A DNA stretch of 64,000 nucleotides from Pseudomonadota bacterium (lineage in GTDB: Bacteria; Myxococcota_A; UBA796; SXON01): positions 1-64,000 of the forward strand of contig JAUXTN010000186.1 of the NCBI GenBank assembly GCA_030684355.1, given 5' to 3'. The notes under the pieces were generated by a model, which saw nothing but the letters and a program-made list of their open reading frames with translations, had not been told where the DNA came from and searched no databases. A program made the translations under genes and the position numbers. This document shows positions 35,926 through 45,660 of the stretch, one piece after another; positions within the stretch are counted from its first letter, which is position 1; the number at the start of each line of letters is the position of its first letter.

Positions 35926-37824
35926 CTACGCCTCTTCGAAGTCCGCGTCGATCACGTCGTCGCCCTTTTTGCCCTCGGTGGCCGCGCCGGCCCCCGCAGC
36001 GGCACCCGGTGCACCGGCCGCGCCCGCGCCCTGGTACATCGTCTCGGCAAGCTTGTAGCTCGCCTGGGTGAGCTTCTCGAAGGCCGCCTTCAGGCGGCTC
36101 ACGTCGTCGCTGTCGAGCGCCGACTTGGCCTCGACGAGCGCGCTCTCGACGACGCTGACCTGGTCCGGCGGCATCTTGTCGCGGCTCTCGCGAAGCGCCT
36201 TGTCGGTCTGGTACACGAGGTTGTCGAGCTTGTTGCGCTCCTCGATGAGCTCACGCTTCGACTTGTCCGCGGACTCGTTGGCCGCGGCCTCACGCACCAG
36301 CTTCTCCACGTCCTCCTTCGAGAGGCCCGAGGACGACGTGATGGTGATCTTCTGCTCGCGGCTGGTCGCCTTGTCCTTCGCCTTCACGTTGAGGATGCCG
36401 TTCGCGTCGATGTCGAACGTGACCTCGACCTGCGGCACGCCACGGGGCGCCGGGGTGATGCCGTCGAGTCGGAAGGTGCCGAGGAGCCGGTTGTCCTTCG
36501 CGAGGGGGCGCTCGCCCTGGTACACGTGCACGTCGACCGCGGTCTGACCGTCCGCCGCCGTGCTGAACGTCTCGCCCTTGCTCGTGGGGATCGTCGCGTT
36601 GCGGGTGATGAGGGTGGTCATCACGCCGCCAAGCGTCTCGATGCCGAGCGACAACGGGGTCACGTCCAGCAGGAGCATGTCGGTCACGTCGCCGCCGAGC
36701 ACGCCACCCTGGACCGCGGCGCCGAGCGCCACGACTTCGTCCGGGTTGACGGAGCGGTTCGGCTCCTTGCCGAAGAGGTCCTTGACCTTCTTCTGCACGA
36801 GCGGGATGCGCGTGGAGCCGCCGACGAGGATGACCTCGTCGATGTCACCGGAGGCGATCTTGGCGTCGCGCAGGGCGAGACGGCAGGGTTCGATGGTGCG
36901 CTCGACGATCGGGTCGATCATCTGCTCGAACCGGGCCCGGGACAGGGTGCGCTCGAGGTGCTTCGGCCCGTCCTTGTCCGCCGAGAGGAAGGGCAGGGAG
37001 ATCTGCGCCGACTGGCTGGAGGAGAGCTCGATCTTGGCCTTCTCCGCGGCGTCCTTCAGGCGCTGGAGCACCATCTTGTCGCCCGCGACGTCGATGCCCG
37101 TCTCGGTCTTGAACTCCTTGACGAGCCAGTCGATGATCGCGTTGTCGATGTCGTCGCCACCGAGGTGCGTGTCCCCGTTGGTCGAGCGGACCTCGACGAC
37201 GTTGTCGCCCACGTCGAGGATGGAGATGTCGAACGTGCCGCCGCCGAAGTCGTAGACCGCGATGGTCTGGTCCTTCTTCTTCTTGCCGAAGCCGTAGGCG
37301 AGCGCGGCCGCGGTCGGCTCGTTGATGATGCGCTTCACGTCGAGGCCGGCGATGCGTCCCGCGTCCTTCGTGGCCTGGCGCTGGGCGTCGTTGAAGTACG
37401 CGGGCACCGTGATGACCGCCTCCGTCACCGGCTGCCCGAGGTACTTCTCGGCGTCGCGCTTGAGCTTCTGAAGAATCATCGCCGAGATCTCGGGCGGTGA
37501 GTACTCCTTCTCGTCGATGCCGACCTTCACCAGGCCGTCCGGAGCCCGCACGATCTTGTAGGGAACGCGGGTGGCCTCCTTGGAAGCCTCTTCCCAGCGC
37601 AACCCCATGAACCGCTTCACCGAGTACACGGTGCGAGTCGGGTTGATGATCGCCTGGCGGCGCGCCGTGGCGCCGACGAGGCGCTCGCCGTCCTTGGTGA
37701 AGGAGACCACCGAGGGGGTGGTCCGTGCGCCTTCTTCGTTGATGATCACGGTCGGGGAGTCGCCCTCCATGACGGCAACGACCGAGTTTGTCGTTCCGAG
37801 ATCGATGCCAATGATCTTGCCCAT
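35926..37824 (-). CDS. dnaK: Chaperone protein DnaK (Hsp70)
   Basis: A 632-residue Hsp70. MGKIIGIDLGTTNS marks the start, and the ATPase signatures VYDFGGGTFDISIL and VILVGGSTRIPLVQ are present. The substrate-binding domain and helical lid end in an Ala/Gly-rich stretch and the acidic tail DDVIDADFEEA. The ATG at 37824 follows GGAGGGAGG; a longer frame to 37866 lacks family similarity. It folds nascent and stress-denatured proteins with DnaJ. Transcribed away from groES across a 575-bp gap. Confidence 0.98.
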   Translation of the reverse strand: MGKIIGIDLGTTNSVVAVMEGDSPTVIINEEGARTTPSVVSFTKDGERLVGATARRQAIINPTRTVYSVKRFMGLRWEEASKEATRVPYKIVRAPDGLVKVGIDEKEYSPPEISAMILQKLKRDAEKYLGQPVTEAVITVPAYFNDAQRQATKDAGRIAGLDVKRIINEPTAAALAYGFGKKKKDQTIAVYDFGGGTFDISILDVGDNVVEVRSTNGDTHLGGDDIDNAIIDWLVKEFKTETGIDVAGDKMVLQRLKDAAEKAKIELSSSQSAQISLPFLSADKDGPKHLERTLSRARFEQMIDPIVERTIEPCRLALRDAKIASGDIDEVILVGGSTRIPLVQKKVKDLFGKEPNRSVNPDEVVALGAAVQGGVLGGDVTDMLLLDVTPLSLGIETLGGVMTTLITRNATIPTSKGETFSTAADGQTAVDVHVYQGERPLAKDNRLLGTFRLDGITPAPRGVPQVEVTFDIDANGILNVKAKDKATSREQKITITSSSGLSKEDVEKLVREAAANESADKSKRELIEERNKLDNLVYQTDKALRESRDKMPPDQVSVVESALVEAKSALDSDDVSRLKAAFEKLTQASYKLAETMYQGAGAAGAPGAAAGAGAATEGKKGDDVIDADFEEA

Positions 37825-37925
37825 GACCGGTCCTCCCTCTCCGAACTCGCGCTCTACGCGAAACAAATAGCCTTAGAAACTTTCGAATCAGCGCGCACAC
37901 AGCCGTACGCGTCGAAGCCCCGCAG

Positions 37926-37953
37926 ATGCTAATCCCCGGCTTCGCGTCGTCAA
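37926..37953 (-). promoter_or_regulatory. Probable dnaK promoter
   Basis: On the minus strand TTGACG (37953-37948) and TAGCAT (37931-37926) are separated by 16 nt, matching the sigma-70 consensus at five and four of six positions. Transcription would start near 37919, giving a leader of about 95 nt. A CGAAAGTTTC inverted repeat lies within that leader. Confidence 0.5.
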
Positions 37954-38214
37954 GCCGACGGCGTGCCTACGCCTGGACGCATCACTGGCGTCGCACGGCT
38001 CCGAGGGCGGAGGATCGAGGCCGCCTCAAACCGTTATTTAGGTTCCTGCCTCTCTATGGGCAACGGTGCCCAGGCCAGGATTTCTGCACGAGACCGCGCA
38101 GGACGTGAAGCCGATCCATGCGGCACGCGCACGGCACGAGTCTTGCTTGCCACTCTGCCCCCGGGCGCGGCGTGTTCGCCACTAGCCCTGACCCCAGCCG
38201 GGCCCGGGGAGAAC

Positions 38215-38263
38215 CGGCGTCGGATCGACAATGGGGTCGGTCCGACGCCGCGCCTCGTTTTTT
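38215..38263 (+). promoter_or_regulatory. Terminator-like hairpin upstream of groES
   Basis: CGGCGTCGGA (38215-38224) and TCCGACGCCG (38241-38250) form a perfect 10-bp stem with a 16-nt loop, followed seven bases later by T6 (38258-38263). No gene precedes it on this strand, so it is either the end of an unrecognised short transcript or an attenuator in a long groES leader. Confidence 0.5.
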
Positions 38264-38399
38264 GGGCGGCCGCACGGTTGACGCGCGTCGACGGCGTGTG
38301 TACCCCTTCGCCGCACCTGGGTCTGGGCTCCCCCCTCACCCGCCTTCTCGCGCCGCCAATGGCGGGGCGAATGAAATCCTATCCCTACGGAGTACGCAC

Positions 38400-38690
38400 A
38401 TGAAGTTCCGCCCTCTCTACGATCGCGTGCTGGTCAAGCGCGTCACCACCGAAAACAAGAGCGCCGGGGGCCTCATCATCCCGGACACCGCCAAGGAGAA
38501 GCCGCAGGAGGCCGAGGTCATCGCCGTGGGCGCTGGCCGCGTGCTGGAAGACGGCAAGGTGCGCCCGATGACGCTGAAGGTCGGCGACCGCGTGCTCTTC
38601 GGCAAGTACACGGGAGACGAGATCAAGCTCGACGGCGAAGAGCACGTCATCCTCCGCGAAGAGGATGTCCTCGCGGTCCTCGAAAAGTAG
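38400..38690 (+). CDS. groES: Co-chaperonin GroES (Hsp10)
   Basis: A 96-residue Hsp10: MKFRPLYDRVLVKRV at the N-terminus, the mobile loop ENKSAGGLIIPDTAKEKPQ, and GDRVLFGKYTGDEIKLDGEE near the C-terminus. It caps the GroEL ring during ATP-driven folding. The ATG at 38400 follows CGGAG at 7 nt, and the longer open frame upstream is not part of the protein. groEL begins about 30 nt downstream, in the same operon. Confidence 0.98.
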   Translation: MKFRPLYDRVLVKRVTTENKSAGGLIIPDTAKEKPQEAEVIAVGAGRVLEDGKVRPMTLKVGDRVLFGKYTGDEIKLDGEEHVILREEDVLAVLEK

Positions 38691-38723
38691 CCCTTTCTAC
38701 CCTCTCACCTGGAGACCATGAAC

Positions 38724-40394
<1,671 letters not shown>

Positions 40395-40420
40395 TCCAAC
40401 GCTCGCTCGTACGAACGCAG

Positions 40421-40458
40421 GAGCCGGTGCCCCAGGGGTGCCGGCTCTTCGCCGTTTT
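40421..40458 (+). terminator. Rho-independent terminator of groES-groEL
   Basis: GAGCCGG (40421-40427) pairs with CCGGCTC (40441-40447). The inner stem extends through G-U wobbles and CCC/GGG to a tight loop. TTTT follows at 40455-40458. It begins 27 nt after the groEL stop. Confidence 0.75.
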
Positions 40459-40522
40459 ACCCCTGGGGCCCCGCGCTGGCCGACGCCCCGCCGCCGCCCG
40501 GGAGACGGGATAACAGCGCCGG

Positions 40523-41314
40523 ATGCCAGTCCATAGCGAGACGCGCGACGGCGTCACCGTCCTCACGCTCGACCGCCCCTCCCGTCGCAACGCCCTCGAC
40601 ATGCAGATGTGGCGCGACCTGCGGCAGGCGGCGCTCGCCGTCGAAGACGTGCGGGTGGTCATCGTCACGGGTCGCGGCGACCACTTCTGCGCCGGGATGG
40701 ACCTCAACCCTGACAACCCCCTGTTTGCCGAGGCGGCCCCCGCGATCGCGGATGGCGACGAGACCGCCGCGCGGCACGTGATCCTCGAGCTGAAGAGCTG
40801 CGTCCAGGCCCTGGCCGACCTCCCCTGCCCGACGATCGCCGCGATCGAGGGCGCGTGCATCGGCGGCGGGCTCGAAGTGGCGCTCGCGTGTGACATGCGC
40901 TTCGCGGCCGCGAACGCGAGCCTGGGCCTCCTGGAGGTCCGCATCGGCATGATCCCGGACCTGGGCGGCTGCGCCCGGCTCACCCGCCTCGTGGGCCCCG
41001 GCCGCGCCGCGGATCTCATCTGCACGGCGCGCCGCATCGACGGCGACGACGCCCTGCGGCTCGGCGTGGTGGAGCGGGTCGCGTCGCCGGGCACCGCGCT
41101 CGCCACGGCGCGCGCGGCCGCAGCGGAGATCGTGGCGAACGGGCCGATGGCGGTCCGTCTCGCCCTGAACGCCGTCCGGGTCGGCGCCGACCTCGGGCTG
41201 GCCGAGGCCCTCGCCATCGAGACGCGCGCCGGCGTCATGGCGCTCACCAGCGGCGAGCCCCGTGAGGGCGTCACCGCCTTCCTCGAGAAGCGAGCGCCGC
41301 GTTGGGACAGCTGA
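40523..41314 (+). CDS. Enoyl-CoA hydratase/isomerase family protein
   Basis: A 263-residue crotonase-fold protein. The CoA-binding and oxyanion elements HFCAGMDL and ACIGGGLEVALACDMRFA are present, and both Glu residues expected for a hydratase are conserved (in GGGLEV and in LLEVRIGMIPDLGG). It probably hydrates an enoyl-CoA in fatty-acid or amino-acid degradation; the exact substrate is unknown. It overlaps the next gene (lnt) by 13 bp in another frame. Confidence 0.9.
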   Translation: MPVHSETRDGVTVLTLDRPSRRNALDMQMWRDLRQAALAVEDVRVVIVTGRGDHFCAGMDLNPDNPLFAEAAPAIADGDETAARHVILELKSCVQALADLPCPTIAAIEGACIGGGLEVALACDMRFAAANASLGLLEVRIGMIPDLGGCARLTRLVGPGRAADLICTARRIDGDDALRLGVVERVASPGTALATARAAAAEIVANGPMAVRLALNAVRVGADLGLAEALAIETRAGVMALTSGEPREGVTAFLEKRAPRWDS

Positions 41315-42882
41315 AGCCCGCCGAGGCAACCCAGGGCACCCGCTTGTTCTCGCGCGCCGGCCTCCCGCGGCTGCTCGCCGCCCTCGCGTCCGGCCTCGTG
41401 CTCACGTTCGTGTCCCCCCCGTTCGGGCTCTCCGCGCTCCATTGGTTCAGCTTCGTCCCCCTGTTCCTGGCGCTCCACCCCGACGAGCCGCGCCTCAACT
41501 TCAAGCTGGGCTACCTCACCGGCTTCTCGGGCGTGTTCTGCCTCTTCTTCTGGCTCGCCCAGACCATCACGATTTTCTCCAACATCCCCCTGGTCCTGGC
41601 GGCCGGGATCGTGGTCCTCTTCGCCGCGGTGTGGGGCCTGCCGTACGGCTTCGTCGCCATGGCAATCCACCCCCTCCGCCGCCGGTTCGGCGCCGGGTGG
41701 ATGTTCCTGTTCCCTGCCGTCTGGGTCGGGATGGAGTACCTCCAACCCGCGTTGTTCCCCTACTTCCAGGGTGTCGGGCAGTACCGCGTGCCGTGGGTCT
41801 GGCAGCTCGCGAGCGTGTTCGGGGCGATGGGCCTCTCGTACCTCATCATCCTGGTGAACTGCGCGGTCGCCGCGTTCTTCCTGGCGCGCCGCGAGGGCAC
41901 CCGGATGCAGTGGCCGGCGCTGGCGGCGGTCGCGGCCTTGTGGTTCGGAAACCTGGGCTTCGGCGCATGGCGCTACGCGTCGGTCGAGGCCACGCTCGCG
42001 AGCGCGCCCGTGGTGCGCGCGACCATCCTCCAGCAGCACGTGTCGATGATCACGCGCCTCCAGGAGCGCGGCAACGACGTGCTCAAGTCCTGGATGCAGC
42101 TCACGGCGCTCGTCGCGAAGGAGAAGCCGGACCTCGTGGTGTGGCCGGAGGGGTCCATCGGGTACAACCCGAACGAGGGCAAGCTGAAGGAGATCTTCTC
42201 CCAGCTAAGCGAACGCGGCGGCTTCGACTTCCTCGTGGGCGGCGGCACCTTCACGCGCGACCCCGACGATCCCACCAAGCGGGCAAGCTGGAACTCGGCC
42301 TACCACTTCGGCCGCTCGGGCGAGATCCGCGGCCGCTACGACAAGATGGTGCCCCTGCCCTTCGGCGAGTACCTCCCCTGGCCCGTGAGCTACCTCGCCG
42401 ACTACATCGAGGGCGTCGGCGACTTCCGCGCGGGTACGGAGGCCGTGGTCTTCAACACGGGTGCCTACACGTTCACGACGCCCATCTGCTACGAGGCCAT
42501 CCTCGAGTCCCAGATGCGCCGCCTCATGGACGCCGATCTGTTCGTCAACATCACGAACGACGGCTGGTTCGGCGACACCTCGGCCCCGCACCAGCACGCG
42601 ATGTTGTCCGCGGTGCACGCCGTCGAGCTGGGCCGTCCGATGCTCCGCGTGGCCTACACGGGCGTGAGCATGGTGGTGGAGCCCCATGGGGCGATCCCCG
42701 TGTACACGACGCCCTACACCGACGTCGCCGCGGTCGTGCCGATCCGGATGGCGAAGTTCGAGACCCCCTACCGCACCTGGGGCGGCTGGTTTCCGCCGCT
42801 CGCCAGCCTCGTCGGGCTCCTCTCCCTGGTCCTGACGTTCGTGCGCCGGGCGCCTGTCACACCTCCCACGCCACCGTCGTAG
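41302..42882 (+). CDS. lnt: Apolipoprotein N-acyltransferase
   Basis: A 526-residue inner-membrane enzyme with six to seven N-terminal membrane segments and a C-terminal nitrilase domain. The catalytic triad is visible as E283 (VWPEGS), K348 (GRYDKMVPLPFGEY) and C396 (ICYE). It N-acylates the lipidated Cys of lipoproteins, the last maturation step before Lol sorting. This fits the dozen lipoprotein genes in the window. TTG at 41302 lies inside the end of the crotonase gene. Confidence 0.96.
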   Translation: MGQLKPAEATQGTRLFSRAGLPRLLAALASGLVLTFVSPPFGLSALHWFSFVPLFLALHPDEPRLNFKLGYLTGFSGVFCLFFWLAQTITIFSNIPLVLAAGIVVLFAAVWGLPYGFVAMAIHPLRRRFGAGWMFLFPAVWVGMEYLQPALFPYFQGVGQYRVPWVWQLASVFGAMGLSYLIILVNCAVAAFFLARREGTRMQWPALAAVAALWFGNLGFGAWRYASVEATLASAPVVRATILQQHVSMITRLQERGNDVLKSWMQLTALVAKEKPDLVVWPEGSIGYNPNEGKLKEIFSQLSERGGFDFLVGGGTFTRDPDDPTKRASWNSAYHFGRSGEIRGRYDKMVPLPFGEYLPWPVSYLADYIEGVGDFRAGTEAVVFNTGAYTFTTPICYEAILESQMRRLMDADLFVNITNDGWFGDTSAPHQHAMLSAVHAVELGRPMLRVAYTGVSMVVEPHGAIPVYTTPYTDVAAVVPIRMAKFETPYRTWGGWFPPLASLVGLLSLVLTFVRRAPVTPPTPPS

Positions 42883-42900
42883 GTACCGCTGGAGAGCCGG

Positions 42901-43422
42901 GTGACCGACCCATCCTCCGACGAGGCGCTGATGGACCGCGTACAGCAAGGGAGCGCAGATGCCTACGCGACCTTGTTCGCGCGCTACCGTGCGCCGCTGT
43001 ACGGCTACCTCCTCCGCATGACCCGGCGCCCCGAGGTGGCGGACGAGGTCTTCCAGGAGAGCTTCCTCAGCGTCCACCGCGCCCGCACGACCTGGTCGAG
43101 CGGGGACGGGACGTTCCGAAGCTGGCTCTACCGCATCGCCACGAACGCGGTCCGCGACGGAAACCGGCGCAGCGTCCGGCGGCCCGAGGTGCTCGGCGAG
43201 GACCACGAACAGAGCGCGTGGGAGGCGCCCTCCGACCGCATCGCGTTGGAACGCGCGCTCGCGGACCTCCCCGAGAACCTGCGCGACGCCTTCCTCCTCG
43301 GCACCGTGCACGGCTTCGATCACAACGAGATCGCCGCGGCGCTGGAGATCACCCCGGACAACGCCCGCGCCCGCGTCTCCCGCGCCCGCGCGCGGCTGCG
43401 TGAGCTCCTGGAGGAGACGTGA
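42901..43422 (+). CDS. ECF-family RNA polymerase sigma factor
   Basis: A 173-residue sigma factor with region 2 (ATLFARYRAPLYGYLLRM, EVADEVFQESFLSVHRA) and region 4 (LPENLRDAFLLGTVHGFDHNEIAAALEITPDNARARVSRARARLRELL). GTG at 42901 follows GGAG. The gene overlaps the next one by 4 bp (GTGA), and that product occupies the usual anti-sigma position. The operon then continues into a caspase-like protein, so those genes may be its output or its control. The stimulus is unknown. Confidence 0.93.
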   Translation: MTDPSSDEALMDRVQQGSADAYATLFARYRAPLYGYLLRMTRRPEVADEVFQESFLSVHRARTTWSSGDGTFRSWLYRIATNAVRDGNRRSVRRPEVLGEDHEQSAWEAPSDRIALERALADLPENLRDAFLLGTVHGFDHNEIAAALEITPDNARARVSRARARLRELLEET

Positions 43423-44033
43423 CCGACGCCGAGCTCGAGGAGCTTTACGCCGGGCTTCCTCCCGTCGAGCCCCCGCGTGAATTGCAGCTACGCGTGCTCA
43501 CGGAGGTGGGTGTCTCCGGTGCCCGCATCGCCGAGCTGACCGGGCCGGGCGGCATGCGCCTCCTCCCTGCACCGCCTCCCGCCGCGCTCCCCGCCGTCGC
43601 GAAGCCCTCGTCCCGCTGGCGTCTCTCCGTGGCCGTCGGTGCCCTGGCCCTCGCCGCCGCGGCGCTGCTCGTCGTCCGCACGGCGCCGCCCGAGCAGGCC
43701 GATCCGGACGCGCTCGTCCCCCGGGGAGATGGCGAGGTGCTCCCGGCGCTCCAGCTGCGGGTCGCCGTGAAGCAGGGCGACCACACCGAGCGGCTGGCCC
43801 TCGGACGCTCCTACGGCGCAGGTGACACCTTGCTCTTCCGCGTCTCCGCGTCGGCCCCGATGGATCTCGTGTTACGACGGGAGGGCGTGGTCCTCTACAA
43901 GGGCCGGGTCCCGGCTGGCGACACCGACCTGCCCGTGGGCTACGCCCTCGAGGCAGGCGAGGCCGCGACGCACTTCGTCGTCGAGGGTGGAGGCACCAGC
44001 GCCGTGGTCGAGCTCGCCGAGGTGCGCCGATGA
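43419..44033 (+). CDS. Single-pass membrane protein in anti-sigma position
   Basis: A 204-residue protein with a cytoplasmic N-terminus (1-66), one membrane segment (about 68-87) and a C-terminal extracytoplasmic beta-rich domain with LLFRVSASAPMDLVLRREGVVLYKG. It lacks the HxxxCxxC zinc motif of ZAS anti-sigma factors. The short N-terminus starting MTDAELEELYAGLPP could still hold a sigma-binding helix. Position, topology and 4-bp overlaps on both sides argue for an anti-sigma or sensing role, but that is inference. Confidence 0.7.
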   Translation: MTDAELEELYAGLPPVEPPRELQLRVLTEVGVSGARIAELTGPGGMRLLPAPPPAALPAVAKPSSRWRLSVAVGALALAAAALLVVRTAPPEQADPDALVPRGDGEVLPALQLRVAVKQGDHTERLALGRSYGAGDTLLFRVSASAPMDLVLRREGVVLYKGRVPAGDTDLPVGYALEAGEAATHFVVEGGGTSAVVELAEVRR

Positions 44034-45607
44034 TCTCCCTCCTCGCGTCCTTGGCCGTCGCCGGGGTGGTCGCCGTGCAGCCCGGGGCCAACACGAGCAC
44101 ATTCGCACCGCGACGCGTGGCCGTCGTCATCGGGGTCCAGCAGTACGCGGATCCGGCGCTCCAGGGTCTGCGCTTCGCCACGAAGGACGCCCGGGATCTC
44201 GGGGCGGCGCTCGGGAGCGCCGACGTGGGCGGGTTCGACCGCGTGACCGTGATCGAAGGGGCGAGCGCCACCACCCGGGATGCCCTGCGCATCGCGCTCG
44301 CGGCCGCCACCGCCGACCTCCAGCGGGACGACACCTTCCTGCTCTACCTCTCGGGCCACGGTACGCTCACGCTCGACCCCGTCGAGGGGAGCCGTCTCTG
44401 GTTCCTCCCCTCCGACGCCCGGCTCGAGGCTCCCGCCGAGACGGGCGTCGCCGTCACCGACCTGGAAGAGCTCGTGAACGAGCTCCCCGCGCGGCGTCGC
44501 GTGCTGATCCTCGACACCTGCCACAACGGCCGCAGCGGCTCGAAGTCGTCCCTCTCGGGCACCACGTCGCGCCAGATCCAGGGGTTGCGCGGCGAGCCGC
44601 CCGCCCCCCGCGGCGACCGCGAGGTATCGGAGTCCGAAGCACGGCTGTTCGCCGCCCAGTACTACCAGCCCGCGATGGAAGATCCCGACCTCCAGAACGG
44701 CGTCTACACGCACTTCCTCCTGGAGAGCCTCACCGACGCGCGGCGGGACGCCGACCTCGACCGGGACGGCCTCGTCGACGTGTCGGAGGCCCACGAGTAC
44801 GCGCGTGACCACACCATCGCCTACACGGGCGGCCTCCAGGTGCCGCGCGCGGAGTACCGCATCGTGGGCCGCGAGGAGATCTACCTGTCGGGTCGCGCCG
44901 CCGAGCGCACGGGCGCCGAGCAGGCCCTCATCTCCGCCTACGACCAGGTCCTGAACCGCGCGCGCCTCCTCGTGAACGGGATCCCCCGCGGGGAGCTGCC
45001 GGGCCTCTACGCGGTCGAGCCGGGCCCACAGACGATCGAGGTGCAGACCGCGGACGGGCGCACCATCGTCAAGGACCGCGTGAACCTCGATGCGGGCAGC
45101 CGGCTCGGCCTCGAGGACCTCGTGCAGGGCCGCGAGCCCGCGGTGGAGGTGCTCGTGGGCGCCTCCGTGCAGGCGGGGACCGCCTTCGTCCACCCCGTCC
45201 AGGCCTCGCTCGGCGTCGTCTGGGTGCGGCCGGTGAAGCTCCCGCCGCCGCTCCGACCGGACCTGCACCTCGGAGTGGAGTTCGCCGACGGCGCGCTCCC
45301 CGAGGGCTCCGTCGGCTCCTCCGGGGAGCTCTCCGCGGGCGCGACCTTCGCCGTCGACCTCGGCCCGGTGTGGATCGGCCCGGGCGTGGACCTGCGTGTG
45401 CCCCTGCGCCGGAACGGGGACACCGGGGCCCTGGAGAGCGCGTTGACCGGCGCGGCGTTGGCCTCGATTGGCGGCGGCGTACCGCTCGGGCGCGACCTCG
45501 CGCTGGAGCTCCGGGTCGACGGCGAGCTTTTGCCCTTCCCTACGGTCTACGGGACGGACCTCGTCTACGGCGCCACGGTGCGCGCCGGCGTGCGCTTCGG
45601 TCGCTGA
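44030..45607 (+). CDS. Caspase-like (peptidase C14) protein with C-terminal beta domain
   Basis: A 525-residue protein with a signal-like N-terminus (1-17) and a caspase-fold domain (about 28-280). The catalytic dyad is visible as H110 (LYLSGHGTL) and C164 (LILDTCHNGRSG). DLDRDGLVDVSEA near residue 243 is EF-hand-like and may bind calcium. The remaining 240 residues comprise a PEGA-like segment (VNGIPRGELPGLYAVEPG) and beta strands ending in VRAGVRFGR, like an outer-membrane barrel or porin end. It would cleave after a basic or acidic residue if active. The export signal suggests that it acts in the envelope. Confidence 0.85.
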   Translation: MISLLASLAVAGVVAVQPGANTSTFAPRRVAVVIGVQQYADPALQGLRFATKDARDLGAALGSADVGGFDRVTVIEGASATTRDALRIALAAATADLQRDDTFLLYLSGHGTLTLDPVEGSRLWFLPSDARLEAPAETGVAVTDLEELVNELPARRRVLILDTCHNGRSGSKSSLSGTTSRQIQGLRGEPPAPRGDREVSESEARLFAAQYYQPAMEDPDLQNGVYTHFLLESLTDARRDADLDRDGLVDVSEAHEYARDHTIAYTGGLQVPRAEYRIVGREEIYLSGRAAERTGAEQALISAYDQVLNRARLLVNGIPRGELPGLYAVEPGPQTIEVQTADGRTIVKDRVNLDAGSRLGLEDLVQGREPAVEVLVGASVQAGTAFVHPVQASLGVVWVRPVKLPPPLRPDLHLGVEFADGALPEGSVGSSGELSAGATFAVDLGPVWIGPGVDLRVPLRRNGDTGALESALTGAALASIGGGVPLGRDLALELRVDGELLPFPTVYGTDLVYGATVRAGVRFGR

Positions 45608-45660
45608 GCGAGTTCGCAGGCACCTGAGTCCCAGGTTCCCCGGCGCTCGCCCGCTCGCGC

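Larger units (their letters stand above)
37825..38399. other. Divergent intergenic region between dnaK and groES
   Basis: This 575-bp stretch holds no convincing gene. The dnaK side is comparatively AT-rich, and a good promoter for dnaK lies at 37926-37953. On the groES side there is a stable hairpin followed by six T (38215-38263), a TTGACG at 38278-38283 next to a 10-bp palindrome (38280-38289) with only a poor -10, and a CGGAG ribosome site 7 nt before the groES ATG. I looked for the CIRCE/HrcA inverted repeat (TTAGCACTC/GAGTGCTAA) and for a sigma-32 CTTGAA/CCCCAT pair and did not find either. Confidence 0.7.

Noticed and set aside
38278..38306. TTGACG at 38278 as a groES promoter
   Set aside because: The -35 is good but the hexamer at 17 nt (TACCCC) matches poorly, so it is not listed as a promoter.
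37861..38400. CIRCE/HrcA operator or sigma-32 promoter for dnaK or groES
   Set aside because: I searched both strands by eye for TTAGCACTC/GAGTGCTAA and CTTGAA/CCCCAT pairs and found no adequate match.
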